Positions 35,465-48,000 of a stretch of 64,000 nt of DNA are shown one piece after another; the first letter of the stretch is position 1, and each line of letters opens with the position of its first letter. The notes below the pieces were generated by a model. It was not told where the DNA came from, did not search any database, and saw only the letters and a list, made by a program, of their open reading frames with translations. Origin of the DNA: Scleromitrula shiraiana (Eukaryota; Ascomycota; Leotiomycetes; Helotiales; Sclerotiniaceae); assembly GCA_028455995.1 (NCBI GenBank), contig JABELC010000004.1, positions 1,860,001 to 1,924,000 of the forward strand, given 5' to 3'. Both the position numbers and the translations under genes were made by a program.

Positions 35465-35605
35465 GAAATAATATTGATCCATTTATTTACATCGATACAA
35501 GAAATAATTCAAGTTTATATAAAATCAATGATTTTCAGACGTATTCCATAATTCGACTCGGACAATCAAGTACGCGTGCTTCAATTTTGATTTAGCCGAG
35601 TAATG
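35465..35605 (-). repeat. Additional copy of the terminal inverted repeat (right arm)
   Basis: Reverse-oriented arm ending GCCGAGTA near 35603, with the inner words ACATCGATACAAGAAATAAT and AAAATCAATGATTTTCAGAC. Confidence 0.65.
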
Positions 35606-35814
35606 CGATAAAAATTTACTTTCTTATTAATAATAAATAAAGTATTAATAATATAGTCAGCTCAACTACACTCGAATACTTCTTTCAAAGTCCGAGTCAT
35701 TAATAAATTAAAATTCCATTTAAAATTTAATTCAAACTCTAATTAATTGAATCAAGATGAGTATTACTGGGTTCGTGTAGCGTTTATAACGGCTGCGGCT
35801 GAATGTGGGGTAAT

Positions 35815-36010
35815 TGTATTGTATCGTATTGTATCGTATTGTATCAAACCTTACCCGGAAGTTTGAATGGAACCTTATTCGGGAGGTTGTACCGAATTTT
35901 ACCTGGGGTTCAATCCCCCGGAAGTTTGAATGGAACCTATTCGGGAGGTTGTACCGAACTTTACCTGGGGGGTTGTATCGAACTTTACCTGGGGGGTTGA
36001 ACCGAAGTTT
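35815..36010. repeat. GC-richer minisatellite inside AT-rich block
   Basis: First, three or four copies of TGTATCGTAT. Then two copies of a roughly 70-bp unit containing GGAAGTTTGAATGGAACCT, and three copies of a 24-bp subunit GGTTGTACCGAACTTTACCT. It interrupts extreme AT richness and has not decayed. Confidence 0.85.
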
Positions 36011-36958
36011 ATTCAGTGGGCTGAATTAAATTCTATTTAAAGACTCGGACTCGGACTTGAAATAATTATAATCAATAAATAATTTATAATATTACTCATT
36101 ATGATTATATTTATATATTTTTCTTATGAAAAACTTTTTAATAATTAATTAATAATCAATTAATAATTATTATTACTAGTAATATCATAATACTAGTAAT
36201 GTATCTATGTAATTAATTTATATTATTTTAACTAAATACTTTTTCTTTAATATTCAATATATCACTAGTACTACTAGTAGTATTATCTCAATGATATTTA
36301 AAAAATATTTTAATTAATAATAATAATCTTTAATTTTTTACTCAAAATTCATTAAAGAATTTAAGTATTTTAAATTATATCTTTTAATTAATATAAAAAT
36401 AAATCATTTAAAATTAATAAATCAATAACGTTTTCAAATATAATAATAAAATATTTAATTATTATTATGTTTATTATACAAGTTACTATAATTGAAAACA
36501 TTAAAATATATTTATATATTTCAAAATTATTATTAATATCATGATTTATTTATTTTTAAAATTAATAATTATAATATCTTTTTATTAAATTTATTAATAC
36601 TAGTATCTTCACGAAAAATAATATTCATTGAAATATTTTATATTCAAGTTAACTTAATAATTACTAATAAATAAGAATCTTTAAATAATATGATTTTTTT
36701 AAATTAAATGTTTTTAATTTTTTTATCAAAAATATAATCAAGTTAATTCAAGTTCAAACTTGAATCATGATGTTTATAAAATTAAATCTCCAAGTTCAAG
36801 TTGTTTTAGTTAAAAAATAATAGATTGTTTTTTCACTAGTAGTAGTAAAATATTAATAATTGTCCTATATTATAATATTATACATTATTATACATTATTA
36901 ATTATACTTTCTTATTCAGTTCAACTCAGAAAAGACAGAATCCAGTTGAGATAATTTT

Positions 36959-37043
36959 AGTTGTATTGTTGAAGTTGTTGATCTAAAACTAGGTGACGGA
37001 AAGGGCTATGATAAGAGTCTCCATTTTGCTGACAAATCAGACC
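36959..37043 (+). repeat. Direct repeat, right copy (LTR-like edge)
   Basis: Second copy of the 33243-33327 repeat, same orientation. Confidence 0.8.
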
Positions 37044-37104
37044 TGTAACATCAACCTCTTTTCTAATTCCGAGTCCCGAGGGTTTGAATATGAGATAACA
37101 ATGA

Positions 37105-37172
37105 ACCTTGCTACAGATTTTGAGGCGATTCGCTTATTTTGCGCCTGCTTCAATTTTAATTTAACCGAGTAG
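37105..37172 (-). repeat. Additional terminal inverted repeat (right arm) at block edge
   Basis: Contains GCGATTCGCTTATTTTGCGC and TTCAATTTTAATTTAACCGA, the complement of 34366-34425 including its GCGCAAAATAAGCGAATCGC inner word. It marks the right border of the AT-rich block. A further degenerate right arm is at about 33903-33934. Confidence 0.7.
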
Positions 37173-37631
37173 ACCCCTCCATCCGGGAAATCGATCCCGT
37201 TAGTCAGATCGTAGTATATTTGGCTGCGTATAATTGTCACAATCTTTCTCGGAATTTAATATATGTTATATTCAATCTCAGTCTCGATTGGACCGTCATT
37301 TCAAAAGAAGTCATTGGCCCGAGCACGCAGACCTCTTTTTTTCAGGGACACTTTATGGCTTCATATTTGATCATTTTAGCAAATGAACATCTAGATCTTC
37401 CTATACCTAAATATTGTCTCCATGTATGCTTGTGCATAGGCTAAACTATATTCGCCGATGTCTTCCTTAAAATTTCAATCAAAAAGTTTAATGGCATGGC
37501 TTGATTGCATCATTAAAGATGGGGGGAACCTTCATATAATGGGTTGTTGGTATTTCTGTTTACTTCGAATCAAGTTGTATAGTAACATATACTTCAAATG
37601 AGGCCTCGGTGAGGCCTATCCATAATCCAAT

Positions 37632-39197
37632 ATGCAGCTTCCATCTCCAGAGGTGCTAGCCACCTGGCCTACACCAAACTATGAAAATCCAGAAAGACGT
37701 GGAAAGACTGTGATAATCATTGCTGCGATATTCTTACCTCTCACTTTCTTCGTTCTGCTCATCAGAATCTATACGCGGATCCGAATATCAAAGAGTTTCG
37801 GATTAGATGACTGGCTTATTGTTGCTGCTATGGTACTTTCCTATCCAACTATATCGCTCTATCAGAGAGGAGTTGTTTATAATGACATATGAATAGTTTC
37901 CAGCAACAGCTTTCGCCATCGCAGCACTTCTCGCCGAAACCAAGTTACAATGGGATAGACATATATGGGACGTACCGGTCGCCCATATAACATTTGGGTT
38001 ACAATTTGTGATGATTACGCAAATTATATTCACCCTCGCCCAAACACTTACGAAATGTTCTATGCTGACACTCATCTATCGGATCATGTCTAATGGTTCA
38101 CGATTCAAAAAAGCCACTATTGCTGCAGTAATAATGATTGCTGTACAGGGCATAATATTCATCATCGTTGTTATCTTCCAATGTCGGTATGTCTACTCAA
38201 TATCCATAAGGTATTAGAGCTTCTAAATCAGTCTAACAATAATCAAACTATAGACCGCCTTCGCATTATTGGCAGTTGTCATCTGATCCCCAGCCAGAAT
38301 GTATCAATCAGACTGTACATGTAACTTTTGCCGGCAGCGTTAACACTATAACCGACTGCGTTGTAGTTTTATTTCCAGTTCCCACCATGCTTCGACTTCA
38401 ACTTCCACGCCGTCAACGAATTATTGTCGTTCTTCTCTTCGCAGCAGGTCTCTTGATTTGTGTAACTGGCGCCGTAAGAACATATTACACATGGGTGGAA
38501 ATCTCGAAGCCGGATGCGACGTGGAATAGCTACTATGTTTGGATAACTAGCTGTATAGAACTCTATGTTGGGATTGTATGTTTCCTCTGACCATATGTTG
38601 AGATTGAAACCCTAAGGGCAATTTTGTACTAATAATCAAATTTCTAGATTGCCGCATCCATCCCCGCCGTCAAACCATTCTTCAAGCGCTACATACCCCG
38701 CCTTCTTGATAGTAGTATCATAAGTTCCCGCAGCAACGCGCGTTATATCATTTCCGATGCAGATAAGGGTCCTTTCTCTAATACCAATACAACAATATCA
38801 CGCCCTCCTTCTCAAATTGACGTCGAATTGGGGACTATGTCGCCAGGAATGAGAAGTTCGAAGAGGTTAGAAAGAAATTTGGATGCTATTACTGAGACGG
38901 GTGTGGATGGGAGAGGCAGTGATTCTAGTATTTCTAGTTTCGTGACGGAGAGAAATGGTAATGATGGGAGAGGACGTAGGAGTGCCGATAGAGGAAGAGA
39001 CGATGGCACAATGGATATGGGTAGTAGAGGGTCGAAGGAAGATTTAATCGTGGAAGTGAGGACAGAGGAAAGCGATATGGTCGCGTGGAAGACAGTAAGT
39101 TATCCTTGTTTCCGTATATATATATCTCCGAGCAATCAGCTAATTATGACTATAGAATTACTCGCAAAATCCCCACTATCCTTCGAACACGAGATGA
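37632..39197 (+). CDS. SAT4-type integral membrane protein (fungal rhodopsin-fold domain), second paralogue
   Basis: Five exons: 37632-37832, 37897-38186, 38254-38575, 38648-39094, 39156-39197, giving 433 aa. The family pattern is clear: a short outer N-terminus (LATWPTPNYENPERRGK), TM1 IIIAAIFLPLTFFVLLIRIY, FGLDDWLIVAAM after TM2, HITFGLQFVMITQIIFTLAQ, a cysteine-containing loop (HYWQLSSDPQPECINQ), SVNTITDCVVVLFPVPTM, and IAASIPAVKPFFKRY before the polar tail. The Ser/Arg-rich C-terminal 130 residues are cytoplasmic and could be phosphorylated (inference). The last exon encodes only 13 residues and its use is less certain; without splicing the frame would run to 39223. It is paralogous to 20657-22066 but clearly divergent. 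Confidence 0.85.
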
Positions 39198-42100
39198 TTG
39201 GAACATATGTTTCCATACGATAACATACGGTATGATATATGATTAAAATTTGATTGATGTGGAGGATTGATTTTGTAGAACGTTCCATTACCTCATTATC
39301 TTAATATATCTCTATTACAATACAATACTGAAGATGCACAATACATTATTGTCCCATCATCTAAATCTTATCACTGAATGTCGAGTTCGTCCGAAAATTT
39401 GGGTAAGCGACTTGCTAAATACCAAATCTCAAACAGACGAGATAGTGGAAGATATAAATAGTAGAAGACATACCGTTGTAAACACCGAATATGCCATGAT
39501 AGTTCGTGAAGACCTCACAAGTACTAGTCCCCAAGTGGTGCTGACTACAAAACATAGCTTAGTGTATTTAAAATAACTAGGGTGCAGGTCTGACGGGATT
39601 AAATATTGGGATTTGAGAGTAGTTAACGAAATAAGGCGTCTTCACTTTAAATGAGATGATAGATAGAAAGTAGGAAACAAGGGGATATTTACATCGAAGC
39701 TTTTTGTAGAGTTGACTGAGGTAGAAAATGTTCAGGGGTATATGCATTTGGGTATGATTGGTTTACGAGAGGTGAGAGGCGAATGCTCCGATCAGGAGAA
39801 GCCTAAAGTATGCTGTGAATGATTTACAAGAGCAATTATACTGTAGTTCAAGATAAGGTTTGTTATAGCCATTTGGTTTTGCTCATCCTGATATGTGTGC
39901 AAGATACTGATGCATAGACTGGAAGGAATGAAAGGATACGAGGACTATCGCAATATAGAAACAGAACATCAAAATCCATTATTTTACCCTTGAGATTGAA
40001 GTATTAAAGGACCAAATATTTGATTCAAAGCATGGTGTGAGTAAGACTTGATACTTGAAGATGAGAAGGTAATCTCATATATGGGGCAAAGGAAACAATT
40101 GCAGATATCTAGAGAAAGGATTGAAGATGGCACGAAGAAAGTTTTTGCGTCGGCATGGCCAGAGGGTGAAGACTTTAGAGCGATGATAATGATTACTTGA
40201 TAGTTAATCTCAATATGATATGGGAACTTCAAGTATCAATGACTGTTTCGAGTATACGAATCATAGGGGTTAAGTACAGACTTCTGTGGGATAGATGAGG
40301 ATCTGAAAAATTAGTGCCGTTATACCGTAAGATCGTTTCTCTTTTCTCATCGCCTCCATTACATTAGCAGGCTCATAAAAAAGCCCTTTATAGAATCATT
40401 ACCATGACCAAACACAGTATATGGTGCATAACGTCATATAGCAAAGGGGTAATACTGAAGACAAGATTTTTGGAGAATATTGAAACCAAGTATCGTCATC
40501 TTTGAATGAGAAAGACAGATGATATCATTTAGATGTCACCCGTCCAACATTGTGAAAACAAAAGACCTGGGCAAGAAGAGAAGTAAGTGACGGTCTGTAG
40601 CCAGAATAATGACGACCAATGTGGACTTTTTCTCTGAGGCGTATCGTGGCGAATATTGGAGGACATGATGGAAGTATACCACGAAAGGTCGGAACAAACT
40701 TGATATGTTCAAGATAACGTAGTACGTTGTGCGACAAATAGTAGAGATGTGGGCGTTGCCAACCTTCAAATCAAGGAGGATGGAAAGCACGGACATTGCC
40801 AAATGCATCCATCCAATTTGAGCGATATATGATGAAGCTCTGAGAAGTGACAATTCTTGTGGCCATTATCCAAATGGATATATAGATGGTCACGTAGGAC
40901 AACCCGATCTAGTGATGCCAGATCTTGGGACGAGTATGTATGGGAATGACGATCGAGAGTTTATGAACCCTGCGAAACATTGAATTTTCCTGAGCGGCCA
41001 CACATCCAGCACGTCAAAGCAAAAACGATCATCATTAGAAGTAAACTTTTTGCCAATTCCAACTCGCTTTGTAGTTAACCATCAATAAACAGCCAGATAG
41101 AAAATCAATCTCAGAAAGAAACCAAGAACGGTAGGCACTGCAAATATTGACAAATATGTACCCATTAGCTGCAGCTGATACGTCTTGGAAAGTAGATTAA
41201 ATGTAATCAAAATTCTCACTATGCGCGGATTGGGGATAAATCCTAAAATCCTAGACTTCTAGACTCGGGTAGATCAAGATGTCAAGTTACAAAATAAAAC
41301 ATTTTCCGAGCATCGAATATGACAGATGGGTATGAGCCTTTTCAGAGAGGCTTAAACGGCGGGTACAGACGATCAAGAAAAGACTGCCATGCAACTAATT
41401 GTCGAGAGTAATATGCTAGTGGTTAAAATAAGCCACGAAAATATCAGGACCCTTAAGCCCAGCTGCACTCTATCCGCAATCGTAGAAGTAGTGGTACGAT
41501 GATCTGCACAACATACATACATATTGCGAGATACATAAATACATAATATAATTCATTGACCGCTTCTATAGCGCCCAGATAATCACGGTAGAGGTTGCGA
41601 GGTTGCGCAATTCACGGGGAGTATTTTAGGAATTGAATTCGTCTCCTCATGAATGGGCCAATTGACCCGAGAAAGCCTAGAGCGGATATCCACATAAAAG
41701 AGAGTGATACAGACATCCATTAGGTGGGTGAGGATTCGAGAAGAAACAGTATTTCCGGATACTTGGTATTGTACGAGGTGGGAGATGCAGTGACCCAAAT
41801 GAGTTTCGGAAATGATACTTGATGAGGAAATTCTCTGCTATGGACGAAAAGACTGTAGGATTTTAGATACAATTTTAAATATAATACAATTCATAGACTC
41901 CGTTGAACGACCATAACATGTAGAACTGAGTAGAAAACATCTCGAGGGTGAATCTGATCTCCGGAGAATTTTAGCAGACTTCGGAATTATTAGATGTCGA
42001 CAATGAGAAGAGTGAAGCATTAATAATAAGGTACCATTCAACCCATAGAGGAAGAATATTACCTTTTGTTGACGAAAAAGATCGAGAGGAAAATTGTATA

Positions 42101-43359
42101 GAACTATGTATGATGTAAAAAACATAGGTATGAAAGATGACTTATAAAAAAAATTCTTATACTGGCTGCACCTACTTTGCTTGCATAACTTACCTAGATA
42201 TTCAGCGTATCAAATTTCTATTTCAGTTACAGTAGCATGCAGTATGCAGTATGCAGTATGCAGTCTGCAAGTAGCCTCATATCATATTCTCAATACCTAT
42301 TACCCAGTATTTCTGTCGGAATAGTATGCATTTTTCAGAGATGTGCCTCTCACCAAAATGAAAGGCTCCACGGCCCCCACGACCTTCTCTCGCCTCTCCA
42401 GTCACCACCCGACCAAGATCCTCATTTGAAATTTATTTTTTTTCAATACAGAGAAACAAGAAACGACGATTATATCATAAGTCTCAAATTCCTAACCTTC
42501 AAAATTCTATTGCTCATATCCATGAATTCTATTGCTTAGGTGTATTTTGTACCTTTGCCATTTACTTCGAAGCTACATATATAGGTACATGATAGTAACT
42601 ACTATGTATGGATATACATATATATACCTAGTAGGTACGTACAGTAGCTCTAACCTCTGCCATCCTCTTTCAAGTTGACTAAACGGATTTCATATACGGA
42701 ACATCTCCACCTATTATGTACGTCTATTAGATGCAACCATGTATTGATTTGTGATTTGTACTCACATTTTTATCTCTATCAAAGTATCGATACTATATTG
42801 TTCTTCACCCTATGTATCTATCCCATGTATCTATCTAGTCTCTCGGGTCTAATCTACCTCTTCTCATCGGATTTCTTCTGATGCTATGGGAGTATAAATA
42901 TTGCGTATACCCCTCGCTGAGGAACTGGCTTAAAAAGATATATACCCACACGCTATATCCCATGCTATGAATATCTCCATCAAAGGTGCTGTAAACTCGC
43001 ATGGTAATTCCTTCGGCATCACCGATCACTTTGGTTCAAATACATACCCTTCAAGTTTTCTAGGTGGGAAATATTAATTTTACTTCTCCTCCGAGTGAAA
43101 GTTGTCAAAAATCCTTACTGGGCGGTTACTTTATCGCCATTCTTCTTTTGGGTGTGTTGCAGGTAGTGGTCGTTCCTGCTGTACCATAAATATTTCTTGG
43201 TGTCCTGCAACAGAGTATATGCATATTTGGTATAGTAGTGTGGAATTTCCTGTGCTCCAAACTTGACATTTTTTGGCAGAATTCTTGTACTCATTGTTCT
43301 GCGTGATTTACAAAAAGTGCTTTAGCTAATAAGATCCATCACTCTCATAAAGATAGGCA
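39198..43359. other. 4.1-kb interval with no supported gene
   Basis: Only short open frames without recognisable motifs or splice-joined continuity. The plus strand is purine-rich over much of 39600-42100. There is a short (AGTATGC)n repeat at about 42236-42262, and TAGGTAC-type motifs near 42590-42640. It may contain an untranslated RNA or decayed sequence; nothing in the sequence decides this. Confidence 0.5.
42236..42262. repeat. (ATGCAGT)n short tandem repeat
   Basis: Three to four heptamer units in tandem. Confidence 0.85.
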
Positions 43360-44124
43360 ATGGCATACCACTCTCAGGCAGGACCATCATCCCAGAACTT
43401 TCAACCACCTCCTCGAAGATACCAAGAAGAATTCGCGGGATACGATACTCCAGATAACAGAGATCAATACCAGGAGCAACCCAGCACTGGATTTGATCCC
43501 ATCGATTGGTATCAACACTTTACAAACTGCCAGCGACATTTCATCGATAAGGGTCAGCATGACTACGGTGTTCAAGCTATAGCAGCTTTTCTTAACATCC
43601 AGCTCCCGTTTCAAAAGCATCCTTACCCTGTCTCGTCATATAACCAGGTTTGGTCCTCTGAATACTTTAGTAATCGAGAACGTCGAGAACATCGAGTAGA
43701 AGTTGCCGAGCTTATAGGAGGAATACATGATCAGCCAGGATACCCACAAGTCGTCTCTCTGATACCCTATATACGCCGGCTTGTGATCACAAGCCACGAC
43801 GATGCAAGAATACTCAAAAACTTCTTTGGAAATGATTGGGTAGCAGGGGTCGGGCCTTTCCATGAGATGGAGCGACGGAACTATCTTTTCGCAGCAAAGA
43901 GTAAGAATTGGTTGGATGTCAAAAAAGAATATGATGATGCGCCCGATCAATCTGTCCCATTTTTGTTACCACTTAAACAAATCACGGAGAAAGAGCTCAA
44001 GTCAACGGATGACCAATGGGGGGAATGGATTGCGATGCAAGACTGGATGTTGGGTCCCAGAGAACCTGAGGAGTTGCGCAAGAAGTCGTCGCCACATATT
44101 AAGATGGAAGAGGATATAATGTGA
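43360..44124 (+). CDS. Conserved filamentous-fungal hypothetical protein (254 aa)
   Basis: Single open frame. The N-terminus is Gln/Pro-rich and disordered (about 1-45). A compact region follows: DPIDWYQHFTNCQRHFIDKG near 49, AIAAFLNIQLPFQ near 75, then VVSLIPYIRRLVITSHDDA and FFGNDWVAGVGPFHEMERRN. The WYQHFxxCQRHFxDxxQH pattern is one I associate with an uncharacterised family widespread in filamentous ascomycetes; this is memory of the family rather than a search result. No signal peptide, membrane segment or catalytic motif was seen. The C-terminus ends in an SPHIKMEED-type segment resembling a SUMOylation consensus (inference). Confidence 0.6.
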   Translation: MAYHSQAGPSSQNFQPPPRRYQEEFAGYDTPDNRDQYQEQPSTGFDPIDWYQHFTNCQRHFIDKGQHDYGVQAIAAFLNIQLPFQKHPYPVSSYNQVWSSEYFSNRERREHRVEVAELIGGIHDQPGYPQVVSLIPYIRRLVITSHDDARILKNFFGNDWVAGVGPFHEMERRNYLFAAKSKNWLDVKKEYDDAPDQSVPFLLPLKQITEKELKSTDDQWGEWIAMQDWMLGPREPEELRKKSSPHIKMEEDIM

Positions 44125-45078
44125 GGGGTGGTTTAATGAGAAAGAGAGGTGGGAAATAAAAGGAAGATTTAATGATGATTTTCTTCCAAAGGTTCTACTT
44201 GGGAATTTGCCTGGAGTATGGATGCTTTTTTAAATAGAGGGAGGTGATGGTTGACGGGATAGGAAGCCTACTAGAAGGAATTGAATCGAGTTGAATTGGT
44301 TTGATACTGTAGCCAATTGGTTCGCCGACAGAAGCAAAATGATGTATGTATCTTCTTACGGGTTCATAAAGCTAAAGGGAAAGAAAATGCCTGTTACTTT
44401 CGAGAAACATTATGAATATGAATATGAATAAATATCTCCTTCTGTATTAATAAACTTCTAGTAATTAATTATAAGTATGTATGGTTTATATTGATATTCA
44501 TATAATTCTACCAGTTTTGATTTCTGTTGAGGAATGAAAGCTACTTATTATTTACTGTAGTTCTAGGTAAGGGGGAAGGGGGGGTATTTTTTCGGGCTAA
44601 TGCTCCAGGGCTCAAGGCCTAGAACTAATAGCATACCTAGACACTAGGTAGTAGGTAGTAGGTAGTACCGTACCCGAGCATACTAACCCTACTATGTAAT
44701 ATGTAATATGTAATAATAAGTCTTACATACCCGCAGACAGATACCTGTAATAAATTTACTACTAACCACTACTAACCACTACTAACGCTGATCATCTCAA
44801 ATCTCAAGGCTGTAGAACTAATAAATCTTTGATTTCGCTAACAAATGTCCCCGCAATTATCGATGTACCTTGAACTTAAGCCGTAGTTCTATATCTAACC
44901 CTTCAATGATAATTGATTCACTCGAATTAAAATTATCATCACCAGTACTTATTATTTATTATTATATTTTTAATCCATTCCCTCCCTCTCTCTGGTATAA
45001 TTATTAGATTAACCCAAGAGCTTCTGGTCACATAAAAATAAGAGATCATGGGGAATTCTTAAATTTGGTTTCTTCATA
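44125..45078. other. Intergenic region with short repeats
   Basis: No gene. Tandem GTAGTAG at about 44647-44667, ATGTAAT at about 44693-44717, and CTACTAACCA at about 44757-44785. Confidence 0.55.
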
Positions 45079-48000
45079 ATGACTACGCAAGGCGCCATCT
45101 CGACCTGGCAGAAATTCCTCCATCGTAGCCTTGTCACACGCCTGGATACAGAACCATTCACGACATATATTCGTATACTATCATCGAAGAATCCACTTCC
45201 TTCCTCTTATATATGCGATATTTTCTTACGAACCCACGATCATAATGATATATCTATAGACCCACGAATTCTACGCTATTTACAAATATTATTAACAGAG
45301 GATTTGGTTGATTGCGCCGCAATACTGCGGGGATTGTTGAGATACTCTTCACTATGGAATTTCAGACAGGACGTAAATATCGGGAACGAGCCTAGTGCTG
45401 GGGAAGAGAGGGTAAAGGTTAAAGAAGGGAAGAGGCGGTGGAAGAACTCGTACTCGGCGGAAGAGATTATGTTGTATAGGCTTGCAAAGACAATCTCAAG
45501 TGGTGCTGGGCCTAAAACTTCACAAGAAGCGGCTGAGATTTTGGTGGTATGCATACAATGGATGGAGATGGTTGCTGCTGGAATGGGTCAAGGCGCTCAG
45601 GAGATGCTGGATTTGGAGGCGCATAATGAGGAGATTGGGATGGTAGGCATGGCATTAGGAACTTTGATGGTTGCTGTGTTTGGAAATCCAAAGATTCTGA
45701 ATGTATTGGAGAAAGGCCGGTGTCCGAAAGGTGCGTCCCCAGATAGAAAACAAAAACCGATTGCTCACGTTCAGTTAGGAACAGGAAAAGAACTCGGAAA
45801 AGCACTTGCTGACTTTGTGCCGTTATTGTTACAAAATTCACCACAAAACGCTGCGCGTTTAGATCTGTTTCGAACACAAACTCTTATTACAATTCAGCCA
45901 CTCGATAAGAAAGAACAAGCTGCCGATGCGGAGATTAATGAGATACTAGATTCAGCAATTGGTATGGGCATTGATAGTATAGTAGTAGCCGACCTACCAA
46001 CTATCAACTCAAGAGCTGGTTTATATCTGTATCTCAACTCTCTTGTGAGTACACTTCTACGTGGATATGCTTTATGTGAACTGACGCTGATAATGACAGC
46101 TTGTTGGCAGGCCCCTCATTGACGACAATGCCATCTTTTCATATCTACACAATCGATATCAGGTAAGCAATATGCACAGCGAAACGAGATGTTAAGCTTA
46201 TACCTTCAAGGGGGATGTTCAAACGACTACAATAGATCTCATTCTTGCATCTTTTGATGTTCTAGCAAATGCAACCTTCAAGAATGAAGGACAACAAACC
46301 ACAACTATACTTCGCTCATTTCTAATCAATAAATTACCATTACTCCTTTCAACACTGTCAGCATCCTTCTTTCCACCTCTCACGTCCGAGTATTGCATTA
46401 CGGAAGCTTTGAGCCATGTTGATACTAATGCATTTCCTACGTTGTCTACTTTATTCGCCGAGCCGAGTAATAGCGACATGTTTTCGGATTCTGTCCGACA
46501 AGACTTTTGTTTTGCTTGTTGCTTGCATGGATTGATTCCAGAATCAAGCATCGAAACCTTACTCGGCGATATCCCGATGCAGAGTTTACCTGCTGGCGGT
46601 AGGTACTCCAAGCAGGATCTTGTTCAACAGTGCTTGTCCGACTCGGAACGAGTCGAAGGATTGATTGCTGAGCTTGACAATATGGATGGTAACGTTGGCG
46701 CAGTTAGTCAAGCCATCACTGAGGTATGAAGTTTGATTTAAGCCCATAGTATTCTACTAATAATTTATAGGTCATTAGAAACTTGTGTAGTAATAAGGAG
46801 ACAATGACACTGAAGACTTTGTGTAGCCAGCTCGCTCGAAATCCTTCATCCTTAGATGTCATGCTTCTTTTCGATAAGCCTACTTCGTTTTTACAACCAA
46901 TGTGCGAGCTACTTGATAATTGGCATTATGACGAGGATCAGGGTGAGTATCAACCTGTCTATGAGGAATTTGGCTCAATTCTACTTCTTGTTGTGTCGTT
47001 TACCCATCGATACAATCTCTCAACCGTTGATTTGGGAATTAAATCTCCGGATTCTTTTGTAGCAAAATTGCTCACACAAGGTCACTCGAGTCGAGCACTG
47101 GAGCCTTTATCCCAACAGGAACAAAACCATCTCGACGGTTGGATCAGAGGATTATTTGAGCCTGAGGGTGGGGGACTTGGGGATGAACTTATGTCTTCTT
47201 GTCCACCGCAGGATTTCTACCTTTTAGTGCCCACTCTATTCCATCATATTGTTCTCGCTCTCAGCACAAATAACCTTACTGAAGAGGGTCTAAAGGGTGG
47301 CCTGGAATTTATGGTTGAACCTTTTCTCCTTCCCTCTTTAGTTCCTGGTATAAACTGGCTCTCGGCTCACCTATGGGAAGCTCGCGGTGATGCTAATGCC
47401 GTTCTTCAAATATTGTCAGCGCTGATTACAACCCCATCATCGGTTTCAAACAACGCGGAAGCATCCCAACTGTTGAGCTCCATTCTAAAGATAATTGCGA
47501 AAAATCTTGAACATAGCCTTCGCTGGTTACAACGCGCCGAACCTAGTCGACAGGATATTGAACCGTTATCAAAGGAGCTAAAGAGTAATTTGGGATGGGA
47601 AAGGAGAGGGGCCAGTGATCACACTGAATTAGAGCCCTGGACAGCATTTCCCGGAGGCGGATTGGTTGCTAGTATAAAACATACGATGGCGAATCTTGTG
47701 CAATGGGGTCTCAATCCTGGCATAAATATTATGCCAGCAAGTTATACACATCGTCAAATTCTTACGGGAATGAAAATTCTTGGCGCAAAGCGGCTATTGA
47801 ATGCTATCATTGATGAAGTGAAGACACAAACAGAAGCTGGTAATGGAAGTGTAGTATTGGACGTTGCCACATCAATAATATGTGCACCGGATCTAGCAAG
47901 TTTTGATTTGAGCTTAGGAAGCACCAATATTGATATTCTTAGTGGAGCTAATAGCATACCACAACCGCACCAACGTCGATTGAATCTTCGGGAAGCTCTG

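Larger units (their letters stand above)
33330..37172. repeat. AT-rich, RIP-like block with nested elements
   Basis: A second AT-rich block without coding potential. It holds several copies of a terminal-inverted-repeat family in both orientations, a GC-richer minisatellite and edge direct repeats, each listed separately. Elsewhere it is stop-ridden in all frames. Confidence 0.85.

Noticed and set aside
35905..35922. GGGGTTCAATCCCC resembling a tRNA T-arm
   Set aside because: It lies inside a tandem minisatellite whose other copies vary this part, and no acceptor or anticodon arm surrounds it.
39334..39576. 80-aa plus-strand open frame after the second SAT4-type gene
   Set aside because: No motif, weak context and no splice continuity; probably chance.
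40536..40853. 105-aa minus-strand open frame in the gene-free interval
   Set aside because: Hydrophobic antisense of purine-rich DNA; no recognisable domain or neighbouring exons.
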